From Owenia fusiformis (taxonomy: Eukaryota; Annelida; Polychaeta; Sabellida; Oweniidae), in the NCBI GenBank assembly GCA_903813345.2, contig CAIIXF020000008.1, positions 17,222,822 to 17,282,821 of the forward strand: DNA of 60,000 nt, written 5' to 3'. Positions 25,214 to 34,755 of this stretch are shown here, piece by piece. A program made the translations under genes and the position numbers. Below the pieces are notes generated by a model. The model did no database searches. It was not told where the DNA came from and was given only the letters and a program-made list of their open reading frames with translations. The number at the start of each line of letters is the position of its first letter. Within the stretch, counting starts at the first letter, position 1.

Positions 25214-25324
25214 TCAGGTGGAGGCAGCCTGTGCTTTGAACTCTTTTTGTACCTGTTTGGAATCTTCCCATGGTCTGGGACCCCTCACATTAGACCACGT
25301 GTCTATGTCTTTCTTCTCTACTTC
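25214..25324 (-). CDS. COX16: COX16 exon 4
   Basis: 36 codons and TGA, with EVEKKDIDTWSNVRGPRPWE as the conserved core and a divergent tail ending KAQAAST. The acceptor is tatttcag. Confidence 0.95.
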   Translation of the reverse strand, partial: EVEKKDIDTWSNVRGPRPWEDSKQVQKEFKAQAAST

Positions 25325-28300
25325 CTGAAATATTGAAATATTTCAAAGACCAAAATATTCAGGGTTTAGTGTGTAAAGTAAAATCTGTACATATGAACAC
25401 CTCTTTTATTCAGACACTTCTTGATATGAACACTTTGTTCAGTGCCAAATTTCGAGACCCTATCTGTTGCAAGACTAACGCCTGGCGTAACCGTCACCAT
25501 GTTATTCAGTGTTTTTTAAGTAGCGCAAGGATCCTGCCATGACCGTGGTAATGTTATCGTAAAAGCCTGGTATAACCGCGACAATGCTGTATGATATTGC
25601 AATGCCTGCCATGACCGTGACAATGTAATATAGTTCTGCAAGGCTTGACATGACCGTGACAATGTAATATAGTACTGCAAGGCCTGGCATGACCGTGACA
25701 ATGTAATATACTGTAGTATTGCAAGGCCTGGCATGACCGTGACATTGTTATATAGTTCTGCAAGGCCTGGCATGAAAAGTTCAGGTATGAGAGTGGTAAT
25801 GTAGAAATTTATGATTTCGACTGCTATAAGCATGACAATGTGTATTGCAAAGCCTGGCATGACCGTGGCAATGTAATATAGTACTGCAAGGCCTGGCATG
25901 GCCGTGACAATGTAATATAGTATTCCAAGTTTGGGTATGAGAGTGGTAATGTAGAAATTTATGATTGCTATAAGTGACCGTGACAATGTGTATTTGAAAA
26001 CCTGGCATGACCTTGACAATTTATTATGGGATTGCAAGGCCAGGTATGAGGGTGGCAATGTAGAAATTTAGGCTTAATCCTACTATGACCGTTATAATGT
26101 ATTGCAATGACTAGTAAATATGTATGACATTAATGCCAGGAATATCCTTAACAATTTTAAGTGATCGTCATTACAATTAAACAGTTTAATACTATGATCA
26201 TGGTGTTTAGGCTTAACTACCTTAATCATGTCAAAATCAAAATTACTAACATACATTAATATTGACATTCGTTTATAAACCACAATAAAGGCTACGGTCG
26301 CGCCAGGCTTCCACGATAACACTTCTAGGGTCATGACGGGCCTTGCAATATAATACAGCATTGTCACGGTTATACCAGCCTGTCACGGTTATACCAGGCT
26401 TACACGATAACACTACCACGGTCATGGCAGGATCCTTGCGCTACTTAAAAACACTGATTAACATGGCGACGGTTGTGGCAGGCGTAAGTCTTGCAATAGA
26501 TAGCATGTGCAAATTTCTTATCCTCTATTGACCTACATGTTAATAAAACCTTGAAATATTTAAGGTTCAGTATGTAAAGTATTTGTCATTGAGTAAATTG
26601 GTTATGACAAAATATATGAACAACCTTTGAGAAATACTTGTACAATTACTCATTATTAAAATAGTTAAGTTTTTTTGTAAAATGAACTTTCTTATTTCTT
26701 CTGAGGAACATTTTTGCATTTGCATTTTTTTCATTTAATATTATGATTTGTTAGTATTTGTTGTGTATGATATTTGATTGCAAAATATTGAGAGCTTCTT
26801 CAGCTGTATATATTCTTCTCTTCACTTACTTCATATATTTTTTCTATTGTTACATCTTCTTTTGGTTTAAGTTTGATTCCCTTCTCTTCTTCTAGCATTT
26901 TCTCCACCTCACTCTTATTTTTCTGTAATAATATAATATTTAAGACAATTGCACTGTGGAGGAACTCGTAGAGCAAGTTACAAAAATGGTTCTGTTTTCG
27001 TAACAAAATGGCGCAGCCATTGGCTAGGGAATTTGGTAAGTTTTTCTTTTTTGATGATTTCACAAGATATAGGCACAATCATCACTACCTTTTTGGCAAA
27101 AGGGTGTGTCATAGGCTTATGTGTTTCAGAATATCTAATTATTTCTGAAATAATTTCTTCGTAACACCCGAGAATCATCAATAAAATTCCTCACTTAAGT
27201 TACGTAAATAAATTCATTAAAATACGAAAACGGTCTCGCATGTTGGTTCAGTAGTTGCAGAAAAAAATACACTTCCAATGTAAATGAATAAGTGATAAAT
27301 TCTGAACTCAGCAAATGTAACCATATTATATTTTCCTCATCAAAAGTTAACACTAAAGTCTTGAATAATTAAGAACACCAATCACCTACTGCCACCAAAC
27401 ACCAGCTGCCTAACACCATCAACAAAAAAAAGTTGGAGACAATACCACTTCCGGTGGTGACATAAAAATCATTATTAAAAGTATTAACAAAAATTATTTA
27501 AACATTAACATGGTTAAAAAAACAGCTGGTTAAAAGTATCACTTACTATCATTTGTCGAGATGCCTTGTATTCAAATCTAATGCTGGTAAAGTGTTTCAG
27601 TCCAAATGATCCCCCTGCCACAAGTATCTAGATAATAAAGTAAAGTATTAAACTATATTAATAGTTGATCCAATGATGATTTTGATATAACAATTCTTTG
27701 GTAAATGACAGTGTCAGTATAATTATACATTTACAACACAAGGATTAGGGGTCTCGCGATTGTTCGGATTTGCTCGAGGAATTAGGCACGATAAAAGCGT
27801 ATCAATCGTAAACTTGAATATCGGTTAAAATTCTTTATCGTTTTTTAACCTCCCAAAACAGCAAAATCATGTTCGAAAGTAGTTTAAATAAGATTGTATC
27901 TTCCCGTTTTTCCATTTTGTTATTTTCCTTGTGTAATCTGGCATAGAATGTACCCCCAATAAAGGATATCCGGTTTTGTTTAATGAAAAAACTTGGAAAA
28001 AGAATGTGAAATAAAAATATAAACCATGGAGGTGGTGGAAGTGGTGGTGGAAGTGGACATTAGTTTTAGGAAGACATTCGAAATTCGGTGGTTGGTACAT
28101 TTGTCTTGTTTACCTATATATTTTTAAAAAATATAAAAATTTCTAATGCTCTTACATTGCTCCTATCGTTTGTATCGTATCGTGAGGTAAATATCGTTGC
28201 TCGTATCGAAATTAAAGATAATGTATTGTGAGACCCCTAACAAGGATACTTGTGAGTAACTTACTGATATTAAAATAAAATAAATAAATGTAAATGGCCA

Positions 28301-28956
28301 CTGTTATTCCAGGATGGCCACTACAGTTTGGGCCATAAATAAATGAGCAGTCGAATTTCTACCACCATTTCCAAACCAGGGTGCTTTGAAAGCCGATACT
28401 TTCTAATATTGTCTGGATACATGTATCCACTAAAATTTGTATAATTTTACATTTTGTATTATTTCATCTACTGATGTATGGCCTATTGAAAAGTCTCTTA
28501 TTTTTTAACATTGGAAATTCTCACTTCAGCAAATCAATGACTCTCCTGAAAGCGCATGCCCAAACTGTAGTAGATATCAATTATTGATACAAGTTCCTGT
28601 GTCAACAGCCAGAAAATATAAACCAACAGAAACGAGGAATCCCTAAATGAAACAAATTGCAAAGGTGTCATCACCATCTGTCATTTGCCTGTTTGCCATT
28701 TGTCCTAAACTCTTATCTAAAGAATAAAATAAATAAATCAAATTCAAAATACACATCAATGAGCGATAATAGGTGTAATATTTTAAGTAAGAGGTTGTTA
28801 CTGCTTCAGTATATATTTCAACGCAGTGATTTTCACTTAATAGGCGGAGAATATTATCAATTTGAAATACAAACTGTAACTTACGAAGAAAGGTATCCCA
28901 TATTTTATAAATTGGTTGTTTTTTGCGTGTGAAATTATTTTTATCATTTTCTCCAT
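25214..28956 (-). CDS. COX16: COX16, cytochrome c oxidase assembly factor (4 exons, 118 aa)
   Basis: Exons in gene order: 28956-28885, 27627-27547, 26922-26830 and 25324-25214, all phase 0 with AG/GT borders. COX16 is a small single-pass protein of the inner mitochondrial membrane that helps assemble complex IV around the COX2 subunit. Diagnostic features are the N-terminal basic patch KNNQFIKYG, the membrane segment from about residue 19 (IPFFILVAGGSFGL, spanning the exon 1/2 junction), a charged middle, and the family motif RGPRPWED near the C-terminus. The human protein is 106 aa, so the length fits. The chosen ATG is the first after an in-frame TGA. Introns hold two nested mobile elements (25333-26583). 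Confidence 0.95.
25333..26583. mobile_element. MITE copy split by a later insertion (COX16 intron 3)
   Basis: Flanks of the 25454-26509 insertion join into a relative of the element at 31034-31458. The left part reads gtaaaatctgtacatatgaa then cacctc, and the right part ctattgacctacatgtta, matching cattgacctacatgttga near 31120. The outer ends are not sharply resolved. Confidence 0.7.
25454..26509. mobile_element. Foldback element copy 1 with 8-bp target duplication
   Basis: 1056 bp, starting GAGACCCTATCTGTTGCAAG and ending CTTGCAATAGATAGCATGTG (imperfect inverted ends), flanked by CAAATTTC at 25446-25453 and 26510-26517. Both arms carry ACGCCTGG, a gtgttttttaagtagcgcaa block and GGATCCTGCCATGACCGTGG. 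The centre is a minisatellite of about 30 bp based on GCCTGGCATGACCGTGACAA. Reading frames across it follow the repeats and are not genes. Copy 2 is at 40971-41757. Confidence 0.9.
26830..26922 (-). CDS. COX16: COX16 exon 3
   Basis: 31 codons starting KNKSEVEKMLEEEKGIKLKP and ending IEKIYE. This is the highly charged, probably helical intermembrane-space part. Donor gtaagt. Confidence 0.92.
27187..27546. other. COX16 intron 2, dispersed repeat fragment
   Basis: Contains acaccatcaacaa and ggtggtgacat, also found in the phosphorylase intron near 59530-59590. aattcctcacttaagttac at 27186 recurs at 35862. No gene. Confidence 0.4.
27547..27627 (-). CDS. COX16: COX16 exon 2
   Basis: 27 codons starting ILVAGGSFGLKHFTSIRFEY and ending ASRQMI; acceptor ttatctag, donor gtaagt. 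Confidence 0.93.
27650..28884. other. COX16 intron 1
   Basis: About 1.2 kb with no exon or clear repeat. gaccccta recurs at both ends of a block around 27747-28240 (ggggtctcgcgat near the left end, gtgagacccct near the right), hinting at a further inverted-end element that I cannot delimit. Confidence 0.35.
28885..28956 (-). CDS. COX16: COX16 exon 1
   Basis: 24 codons, MEKMIKIISHAKNNQFIKYG then IPFF, followed by the donor gtaagt. It is short and is missed by simple frame scans because it is cut by a phase-0 intron. Confidence 0.92.
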
Positions 28957-29009
28957 TTGCCCGATTACGTTCTTGCCGTCTTTCTGATTGGTTCAGATAA
29001 AACGTGAAA
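28957..29009. promoter_or_regulatory. 53-bp bidirectional promoter/5' leader of COX16 and MRPS5
   Basis: The two start codons are divergent and only 53 bp apart. The gap contains ATTGGT (28987-28992), an inverted CCAAT box, and no TATA box. Both products are mitochondrial, which fits coordinated expression. Transcription starts may lie inside the opposite gene's first exon. Confidence 0.75.
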
Positions 29010-29067
29010 ATGGCAGCCCCCTTGCTGGTGCTTGGGAAGTTAGGGGTTTCTTCGCCTTCTTTCTGCA
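29010..29067 (+). CDS. MRPS5: MRPS5 exon 1
   Basis: 19 codons plus one base, MAAPLLVLGKLGVSSPSFC, a likely mitochondrial targeting start; donor gtaagt. Confidence 0.9.
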
Positions 29068-32000
29068 GTAAGTACATTTTGTTAAACATATACTCGTTAA
29101 ACATAATGTGAGGGTTGAATTGAAGTCACGTTTTTATGTCGATTAGCCTCTGAACAATGAATAATCATAACTAGAAATTTACTACAATTTTACAAAAAAT
29201 CAGGGTTTTTTCTGTGTCAAGATCATAGGCTAAGGGTTAAGTAATAGTAAGCTGTATATATAAGAAATACAGCTTACTATTACTTAACCCTTAGCCTATG
29301 GTCAAGATCATAAGCCAAGGGAAAAGTAGTATTAGCTCAATATGATCAGATCTATACATAGTAATTCTGATAAGTTAAATTCGTTGTTCATACATATACA
29401 CCGTTCTTAGGTATTCATCGAGCATGTCGCCAACTGCCAGCAATGAATTTCAACTCCCAGAATCTGCATTCCTTGGAGCCTCGTTCTTGTGCTGCGACCA
29501 AAACTTCAAGGCGTCTTTTGATTGTTGAACAGCAGATTACATTTATTCCTGTGAGAAATACTGGCTTTTTCAACAAGAGTAAGTAAAACAAATATCTCAG
29601 TTGAGAAACGCTCGATATAATATTCATTACATTTCAAGTACAGCATGTGCTGAGGGAATGTGTTTTCACAACAGACAGTATAATTCCCTTCTTTGCGATA
29701 AAGGTCAATCCGCCACCAAGTAATTTTGACAAAATTATGTCTGTATTATACATGATGTATTAGGATTTTCATGAAAATGTTGACAAACTATATAACCATG
29801 AGTGCATAAAGTGAATGACTCTTCATTTGCAGTGACTGGTAAAGAACTTTGGGAAGGAGTGACATCTGTGAGTAGCGCGGGAAAGAAGAAGGGGCGTGGT
29901 AAGCGTGTAGGTAGAATGAGGCAGAGGGACTTGAACAGAGGACAAGTGCTAGGAGAAGGTAAGTAAACATTGTTATTTTTTACATTTTATTATGAACAAT
30001 GTGAATTTTCAGAAGATTTTTACTTTGGTATCATTGAAGTTATATACCAGTTTATCATTTCCTGAATTCAGTATTCACATACAAAATGGTAAGAGACTAG
30101 ATCAAAGTAATCTTGATTTATATCATTAAATATTCAAAATTTGGTCCAGAAGATATCATATTTGAAATCTGCATGTAAAATCTAGAAAACTCTGAAAATT
30201 TAATTTTCTTGGTAAATATGACTTATAGGTTTCGTAGATTTCTGTAGTAAAATATCATTTCTTGTGTTGGACAGATAATATTCTTTTACTGGACATATTT
30301 TCATTTGTATAATTATCAAACACATAGAATTATATGTAAACTGATCTACTTAAACTGATGAATATTCAAGTTTAAGGGAACTTTCTACTATATTACTATA
30401 TCTGCCATGTGTTATCTGACCCAAATGAGCCTCTTGGTGATGAAGCTGGTAACTACCTGCTGACATGTGGTTTAATGCCACTTGCACACTCATTGTACTG
30501 CCCACTTGTTAGTTTTGTATATAATGTGGTGACAAATGTTTTCATTTTTTCAGGTTTGAGGTCAAACTTTGTATGGCCAGGTCTGAATGCACCAGTTATA
30601 AAGGGTCGCCAGGTTATAAGACAGGAAGAACTCCCACCAGATCCTACAAAGATGGAAGAATTAAACAAATTCCGTGACAAAATGAGCACCTTCCGACATC
30701 TACCACTTCCAACATTACAGCGAGGATGGTCAGGGAATCGTTTTCCCGGACAAAGTGTCGGCCCTCCTGATCCTATTGGAGAGTATGATTTCAAGGACTT
30801 TGACTCTCGTTGCGTTGAGTTTAAAATTGTCACTAACATGACGGGAAATCTTGGTCGTAAACATAGATTCAGCGCTATGGTTGTAGTTGGCAATGGGAAC
30901 GGTTTAGCAGGTAAGAGAAATTGTATTTGTAATTACAAAAAATTATTTGAAATCAAAATTTATGTCAAACTAATTTAATCTGAGAAATTGATCAGTATCA
31001 AGATTGGCATCATCAAAAATTATTTAGATGGTACAGTGAAACCTGTATATCCGAACACCTCTCTAATCTGAACACCTCTCAATGTGAACACTTTTTCTCT
31101 GTCCCAATTTTGTTATCTTTCATTGACCTACATGTTGAAAAGACCTTAAAATGTGAACATTTGCTATTCCAAATACTTTAAGCTGGTTCCAGGGGAGTTT
31201 TTTTTCACCACTTTATTTATTTCACTTCATTTTTTACACACAATTACAGTACATATTTAGTTACAATACACTGTTTTTACATCATTTAGATCATATGATC
31301 ATTTTCTTGATTCAATTGAGTCAGTCAAATTGAAGCTTTAACAGATTTTAGAGCCCAAAATTTAGATTGTCTGCGCTTTGTTTTTATTTGAGGTGATAAT
31401 AATTAAATTCGAAAAAAGGAAAAAGTCCAGAGGCATTTGGATAAGACAGGTTTTACTGTATATTGTATGTGTTTATCATCTTCTTTCAGGATATGCTGTT
31501 GTATGTGTTTATCATCTTCTTTCAGGATATGCTGTTGTATGTGTTTATCATCTTCTTTAAGGATATGCTGTTGTATGTGTTTATCATTTTCTTTCAGGAT
31601 ATGCTGTTGTACGTGTTTATCATCTTCTTTCAGGATATGCTGTTGTATGTGTTTATCATCTTCTTTCAGGATATGCTGTTGTATGTGTTTATCATCTTCT
31701 TTCAGGATATGCTGTTGTATGTGTTTATCATCTTCTTTCAGGATATGCTGTTGTATGTGTTTATCATCTTCTTTAAGGATATGCTGTTGTATGTGTTTAT
31801 CATTTTCTTTCAGGATATGCTGTTGTACGTGTTTATCATCTTCTTTCAGGATATGCTGTTGTATGTGTTTATCATCTTCTTTCAGGATATGCTGTTGTAT
31901 GTGTTTATCATCTTCTTTCAGGATATGCTGTTGCTAAAGCCAACAAGGGTCGTAGTGCCATACAGCAGGCGAAGAACAGGGCTGCCCAGAAGCTGCAGTA

Positions 32001-33562
32001 TATACCACTTTATAAGGGTCACACAGTCTATCATGATATGTATGAGAAAGAACAACAAGTTGGTGTCTTCATGCACAAGAAACCAGAAGGTATGAAATGA
32101 TGAAAAATATTGAAAGCAGTTAGAAAATTGAGTTAGTCTTGAATTTGGAAAATAAAATAGCAATTGTGAAATGTTTATTTGTGTATCAAGGCACTGTTAG
32201 GTCTACTAAGGTGTTTCTTGAAATAGATCATTGTAGACCACGAAATAATTGTAGACATTAAAATGTGAATTCATTTATTTTGAATTTATTCACTCAAAAA
32301 TATGATTGCAAATATTATGAAGACTGAAAGAACTTATATTTATTGTATGTAGTGATTCAGCACATTTTTAAATGATGATATTCTCTATAACATTGTTCTG
32401 ATTATAGGATTTGGGCTTGTGTGCCACAGGGCCATTAAATCTATTTGTGAACTCATTGGGATAAAGGACTTGTATGCTAAAGTTGAGGCTAACAACAAAG
32501 GCAATGTGCAGGCCTTAACTACAGCAGTCTTTAGAGCCCTCGGAAACCAGGTATGCAATATTTCACAATCATGTGCTACATTTCACAAACATATGCAACA
32601 TTTCACAAATGTATGCAACAATTCACAAATGTATACAACATTTCACGAATGTATGCAACATTTCACAAACATATGCAACATTTCACAAATGTAAAGATAC
32701 CTGGCCTAAGTAAAGCACCCTCTATTAGGACTGGCACAGAGTCAAAGTAGAATGGATTTTGGAACTTTCCATCAGAATTCAGAACTTTGGAACTACTTGG
32801 TAATTGGCTTTGTATAATTCTCAAAGATAGTTTTCATTTTAAAAATATATTTACACAAAATATAAGCAGTAACTTGTTGCTTTAGTCTTAAAGCCCAGCG
32901 AGAGCACAGCTATATTGTTGATTTAATGCATTATAGGTTGCTAGCCAGTAATACAACATTCTCTAAATACAGAAAATTATAAATTCCAAAACTTTCAAAA
33001 TGTTAGGCAGGTCGGACAGCCAGTTTCTGATTGTAAAATTGGACAGTTTTGACAATAATTCTATTTCATGCCAATCCTACACTGTATGTTACACGAGGGT
33101 TCATTTTTGGCATGATCGTAACTTATTATTTTGAGAAACCAATTGTTTCGACGAACAACGTCTTGCAATCAAATCATAAGACGGTTTCTTGTAATAATAT
33201 TTGTATTTTGTTGTCCATTGTTGCAAAAAACATTAACTTCCAAGTCATTGACTTTGCAGGAGACACATCAGGAACTAGCTGATAGGTTAAAACTTCACGT
33301 GATAGAACGTCGCTCAGAGAGGGACTATTTCCCGGAGGTTGTAGCATCACCATCAGATGGCGCTGCTAAGGAAACTGTTGACCCTGACGAGGATTTGGAC
33401 TTTAGAAGACTTTACTTTCCTGACCAGAAAGTGCCACATGTTGTGCCCCCAAAACCAGTGTATTATTACAATACCAGGCAGTATAAGCAGTATATCAAGC
33501 GTATACATAGATATAGGAATCAACCACACTGCGACATATTGAGGAGAGCAGGCATGTGGTGA
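29010..33562 (+). CDS. MRPS5: MRPS5, mitochondrial small-subunit ribosomal protein uS5m (7 exons, 440 aa)
   Basis: Exons: 29010-29067, 29411-29578, 29833-29958, 30554-30910, 31922-32089, 32408-32550, 33260-33562. All have AG/GT borders, and their 1323 nt join in frame. The protein is the mitochondrial form of ribosomal protein S5, in the 28S subunit near the decoding/mRNA entry region. The start MAAPLLVLGKLG looks like a targeting peptide. A mitochondrial-specific basic segment follows (KKKGRGKRVGRMRQR, exon 3). The S5 core starts near residue 206: EFKIVTNMTGNLGRK, VVVGNGNGLAGYAVAK, GFGLVCHRAIKSICELIG, IKDLYAKV and ETHQELADRLKLHVIE. The C-terminal extension ends RRAGMW. Human MRPS5 is about 430 aa. 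Introns 4 and 6 carry minisatellites that include the splice sites. Confidence 0.97.
29224..29300. repeat. Perfect 34-bp hairpin in MRPS5 intron 1
   Basis: The stem 29224-29257 (starting cataggctaagggttaagta) pairs without mismatch with 29267-29300 across a 9-nt loop. A degenerate direct copy (gatcataagccaaggg) follows at about 29306-29345. Could be a recent inverted duplication or a small hairpin RNA precursor. Confidence 0.92.
29411..29578 (+). CDS. MRPS5: MRPS5 exon 2
   Basis: Encodes IHRACRQLPAMNFNSQNLHS onward to FIPVRNTGFFNK. Poorly conserved N-terminal region; acceptor gttcttag, donor gtaagt. Confidence 0.88.
29833..29958 (+). CDS. MRPS5: MRPS5 exon 3
   Basis: Encodes TGKELWEGVTSVSSAGKKKG and then RGKRVGRMRQRDLNRGQ, a basic segment typical of metazoan MRPS5. 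Confidence 0.93.
30060..30553. repeat. MRPS5 intron 3 segment, inverted copy at 36340-36660
   Basis: Shares in inverse order tattggacagataa-type sequence, cttttactggacatatttt, ggaactttctactata and tgacccaaatga. The similarity ends about 90 bp before exon 4. Confidence 0.75.
30554..30910 (+). CDS. MRPS5: MRPS5 exon 4
   Basis: Encodes the pre-domain WPGLNAPVIKGRQVI and the start of the S5 core (FKIVTNMTGNLGRK, MVVVGNGNGLA). Ends with a split Gly codon. Confidence 0.96.
31034..31458. mobile_element. MITE with TA target site in MRPS5 intron 4
   Basis: Ends CAGTGAAACCTGTATATCCG and GGATAAGACAGGTTTTACTG are imperfect inverted repeats flanked by TA on both sides (31032-31033, 31459-31460), as in pogo/Tc1-mariner-type elements. 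No transposase. Relatives occur at 25333-26583 and 55856-56048. Its right end touches the 36-bp splice-acceptor array. Confidence 0.82.
31461..31921. repeat. 36-bp minisatellite of the exon 5 splice acceptor
   Basis: The unit is tatgtgtttatcatcttctt plus tcag|gatatgctgttg: polypyrimidine tract, AG and the first 12 exon bases. AG dinucleotides fall every 36 bp at 31489, 31525, 31561, 31597, 31633, 31669, 31705, 31741, 31777, 31813, 31849, 31885 and 31921. Units ending at 31561 and 31777 have ctttaag instead of ctttcag. These markers, plus cattttc and tacgtg variants, recur 216 bp apart, showing a second-level duplication of six units. Confidence 0.97.
31922..32089 (+). CDS. MRPS5: MRPS5 exon 5
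   Basis: Starts GYAVAKANKGRSAIQQAKNR, the S5 N-terminal domain helix, and ends FMHKKPEG. Its first 12 bases, gatatgctgttg, are present in every unit of the upstream 36-bp array. Confidence 0.96.
32408..32550 (+). CDS. MRPS5: MRPS5 exon 6
   Basis: Encodes GFGLVCHRAIKSICELIGIK and DLYAKVEANNKGNVQALTTA, the S5 C-terminal domain, ending ALGNQ in phase 0. Confidence 0.96.
32551..32696. repeat. 20-bp minisatellite starting at the exon 6 donor
   Basis: The donor bases gtatgcaata are followed by seven exact-length 20-bp units such as tttcacaaatgtatgcaaca. The second half of the unit matches the donor sequence itself. Confidence 0.92.
33260..33562 (+). CDS. MRPS5: MRPS5 exon 7
   Basis: 100 codons and TGA: ETHQELADRLKLHVIERRSE, an acidic stretch PDEDLDFRR, a Tyr-rich segment and RRAGMW. 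The acceptor is ctttgcag. Confidence 0.95.
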   Translation, partial: ETHQELADRLKLHVIERRSERDYFPEVVASPSDGAAKETVDPDEDLDFRRLYFPDQKVPHVVPPKPVYYYNTRQYKQYIKRIHRYRNQPHCDILRRAGMW

Positions 33563-33904
33563 CACCATACGGTCCATACATCTTAGGAAATAACGTAAAT
33601 GGACTTCATATACTCCTTGGTGGAACATTTATAATTTAGGACCACTCCTCTCAATCTACATGTGTTTGATGTTCACTTGGAAGATCTGCCATTATGGAAC
33701 ATGGAAATTATTTATTCTCTGAATGGATGTATTCACTTTTATAATGGATACAATCTAGTTTTCAAGTGATTGCCATTCCTCTTTGTACCATCATGTAGTC
33801 TGCTTTGCCTCAGTGATACCAAGTTTTGAGATTTAGAACGTAAGCATTTTGTATGGGTGTCTTCAAATACGACCAAAGTTTCCTGTATCAAATATTATAA
33901 TTAG

Positions 33905-33910
33905 AATAAA
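33905..33910 (+). promoter_or_regulatory. MRPS5: Poly(A) signal, likely MRPS5
   Basis: AATAAA about 340 bp after the stop codon. A second AATAAA follows at about 33958. Confidence 0.6.
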
Positions 33911-34388
33911 ATATCCTTACAAGTTACAACCTGCCATGTTCATGTTTTGAAGAATTAAAAATAAACTGAATTCTTTAATCTACAAGATCTAAATCCAAGA
34001 TGGCTGACCTCAATCATTAGGCCAAGCAAATGGGCTCATAAAAGGCCCAAACATCCCAAAAATTGCAACAGTTTTTAAATTAGTCTTATATTATGTATTG
34101 ATATCAGTTGGAAAACATATCAAAAATATAGAAAAATGTATGCAGTGGACAAATATGAAATTTCACTTCCTAGGTACCCCCTACAACCCTACCCCAAAAT
34201 TGAGTATTGGTAGGAAACAATTTTTTGTTCCCAAATGGAATACTTTAGTCAAGTATTCAAGCTTTATTACGATAGATCACATATTCACAAATAATTAAAA
34301 TATCGTTTTGATCATTTTTGAGACCAGTAATTGGTCATTTGACCCCAAAGTATAACAAAATAGGCCACAAAACAGGCATGTTAACACA

Positions 34389-34755
34389 TATCTATTTAAA
34401 TATTTTAGGATCAGTTTGTCAGAAAACCATGAAAAAAATCATGGTGTTACATATTCATATGAACTTCATATTTGGTGAGTATCAGACTTCTAACTTGTAA
34501 ACTTAGGAAGAAAAAAATTATTTCTTTTTCATAGTTTTGCCCCGCCCACTAGGGGAGACTATAGTTTTGAATATCTATCTAGATATTTTAGGATCAGATT
34601 GTCAGAAAAGCATGAAAAAATCATGGTGTTACATATTCATGTGAACTTAATATTTGGTGAGTATCAGAATTCTAACGTGTAGACTTACGAAGAAAAAAAA
34701 ATTCATTTTCATAGTTTTGCCCCGCCCACTATAGGGGAGACTATAGTTTTGATGA
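34389..34755. repeat. 183-bp tandem duplication
   Basis: Two copies beginning at taggatcagtttgtcag and taggatcagattgtcag, each ending tttgccccgcccacta and ggggagactatagttttga. Confidence 0.9.

Noticed and set aside
25516-26058. 180-codon minus-strand frame
   Set aside because: Runs through the central minisatellite of the foldback element; the peptide is a simple repetition (LSRSCQAL).
27867-28100. Minus-strand frame with SLNKTGYPLLG as an alternative COX16 first exon
   Set aside because: Superficially like the COX16 start, but lacks a donor in phase. Exon 28885-28956 fits better, with a gtaagt donor and KYGIPFF continuing into ILVAGGSFGL.
28643-29104. 153-codon minus-strand frame covering the promoter
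   Set aside because: Overlaps COX16 exon 1 in another frame. The COX16 reading is supported by family motifs and splice sites.
30409-30978. Alternative MRPS5 start in intron 3 giving a 189-codon frame
   Set aside because: The apparent first codon is GTG, not ATG, and the upstream part is a repeat also found elsewhere. The frame is open by chance up to exon 4.
31461-31921. CRISPR-like array (36-bp repeats)
   Set aside because: Units are contiguous without unique spacers, the host is an animal, and the unit is clearly a splice-site duplication.
31437-32095. Long plus-strand open frames (166 and 210 codons) over the MRPS5 array
   Set aside because: They are repeats of the 36-bp unit, which stays open in several frames because 36 is divisible by three. 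The real coding sequence starts at 31922.
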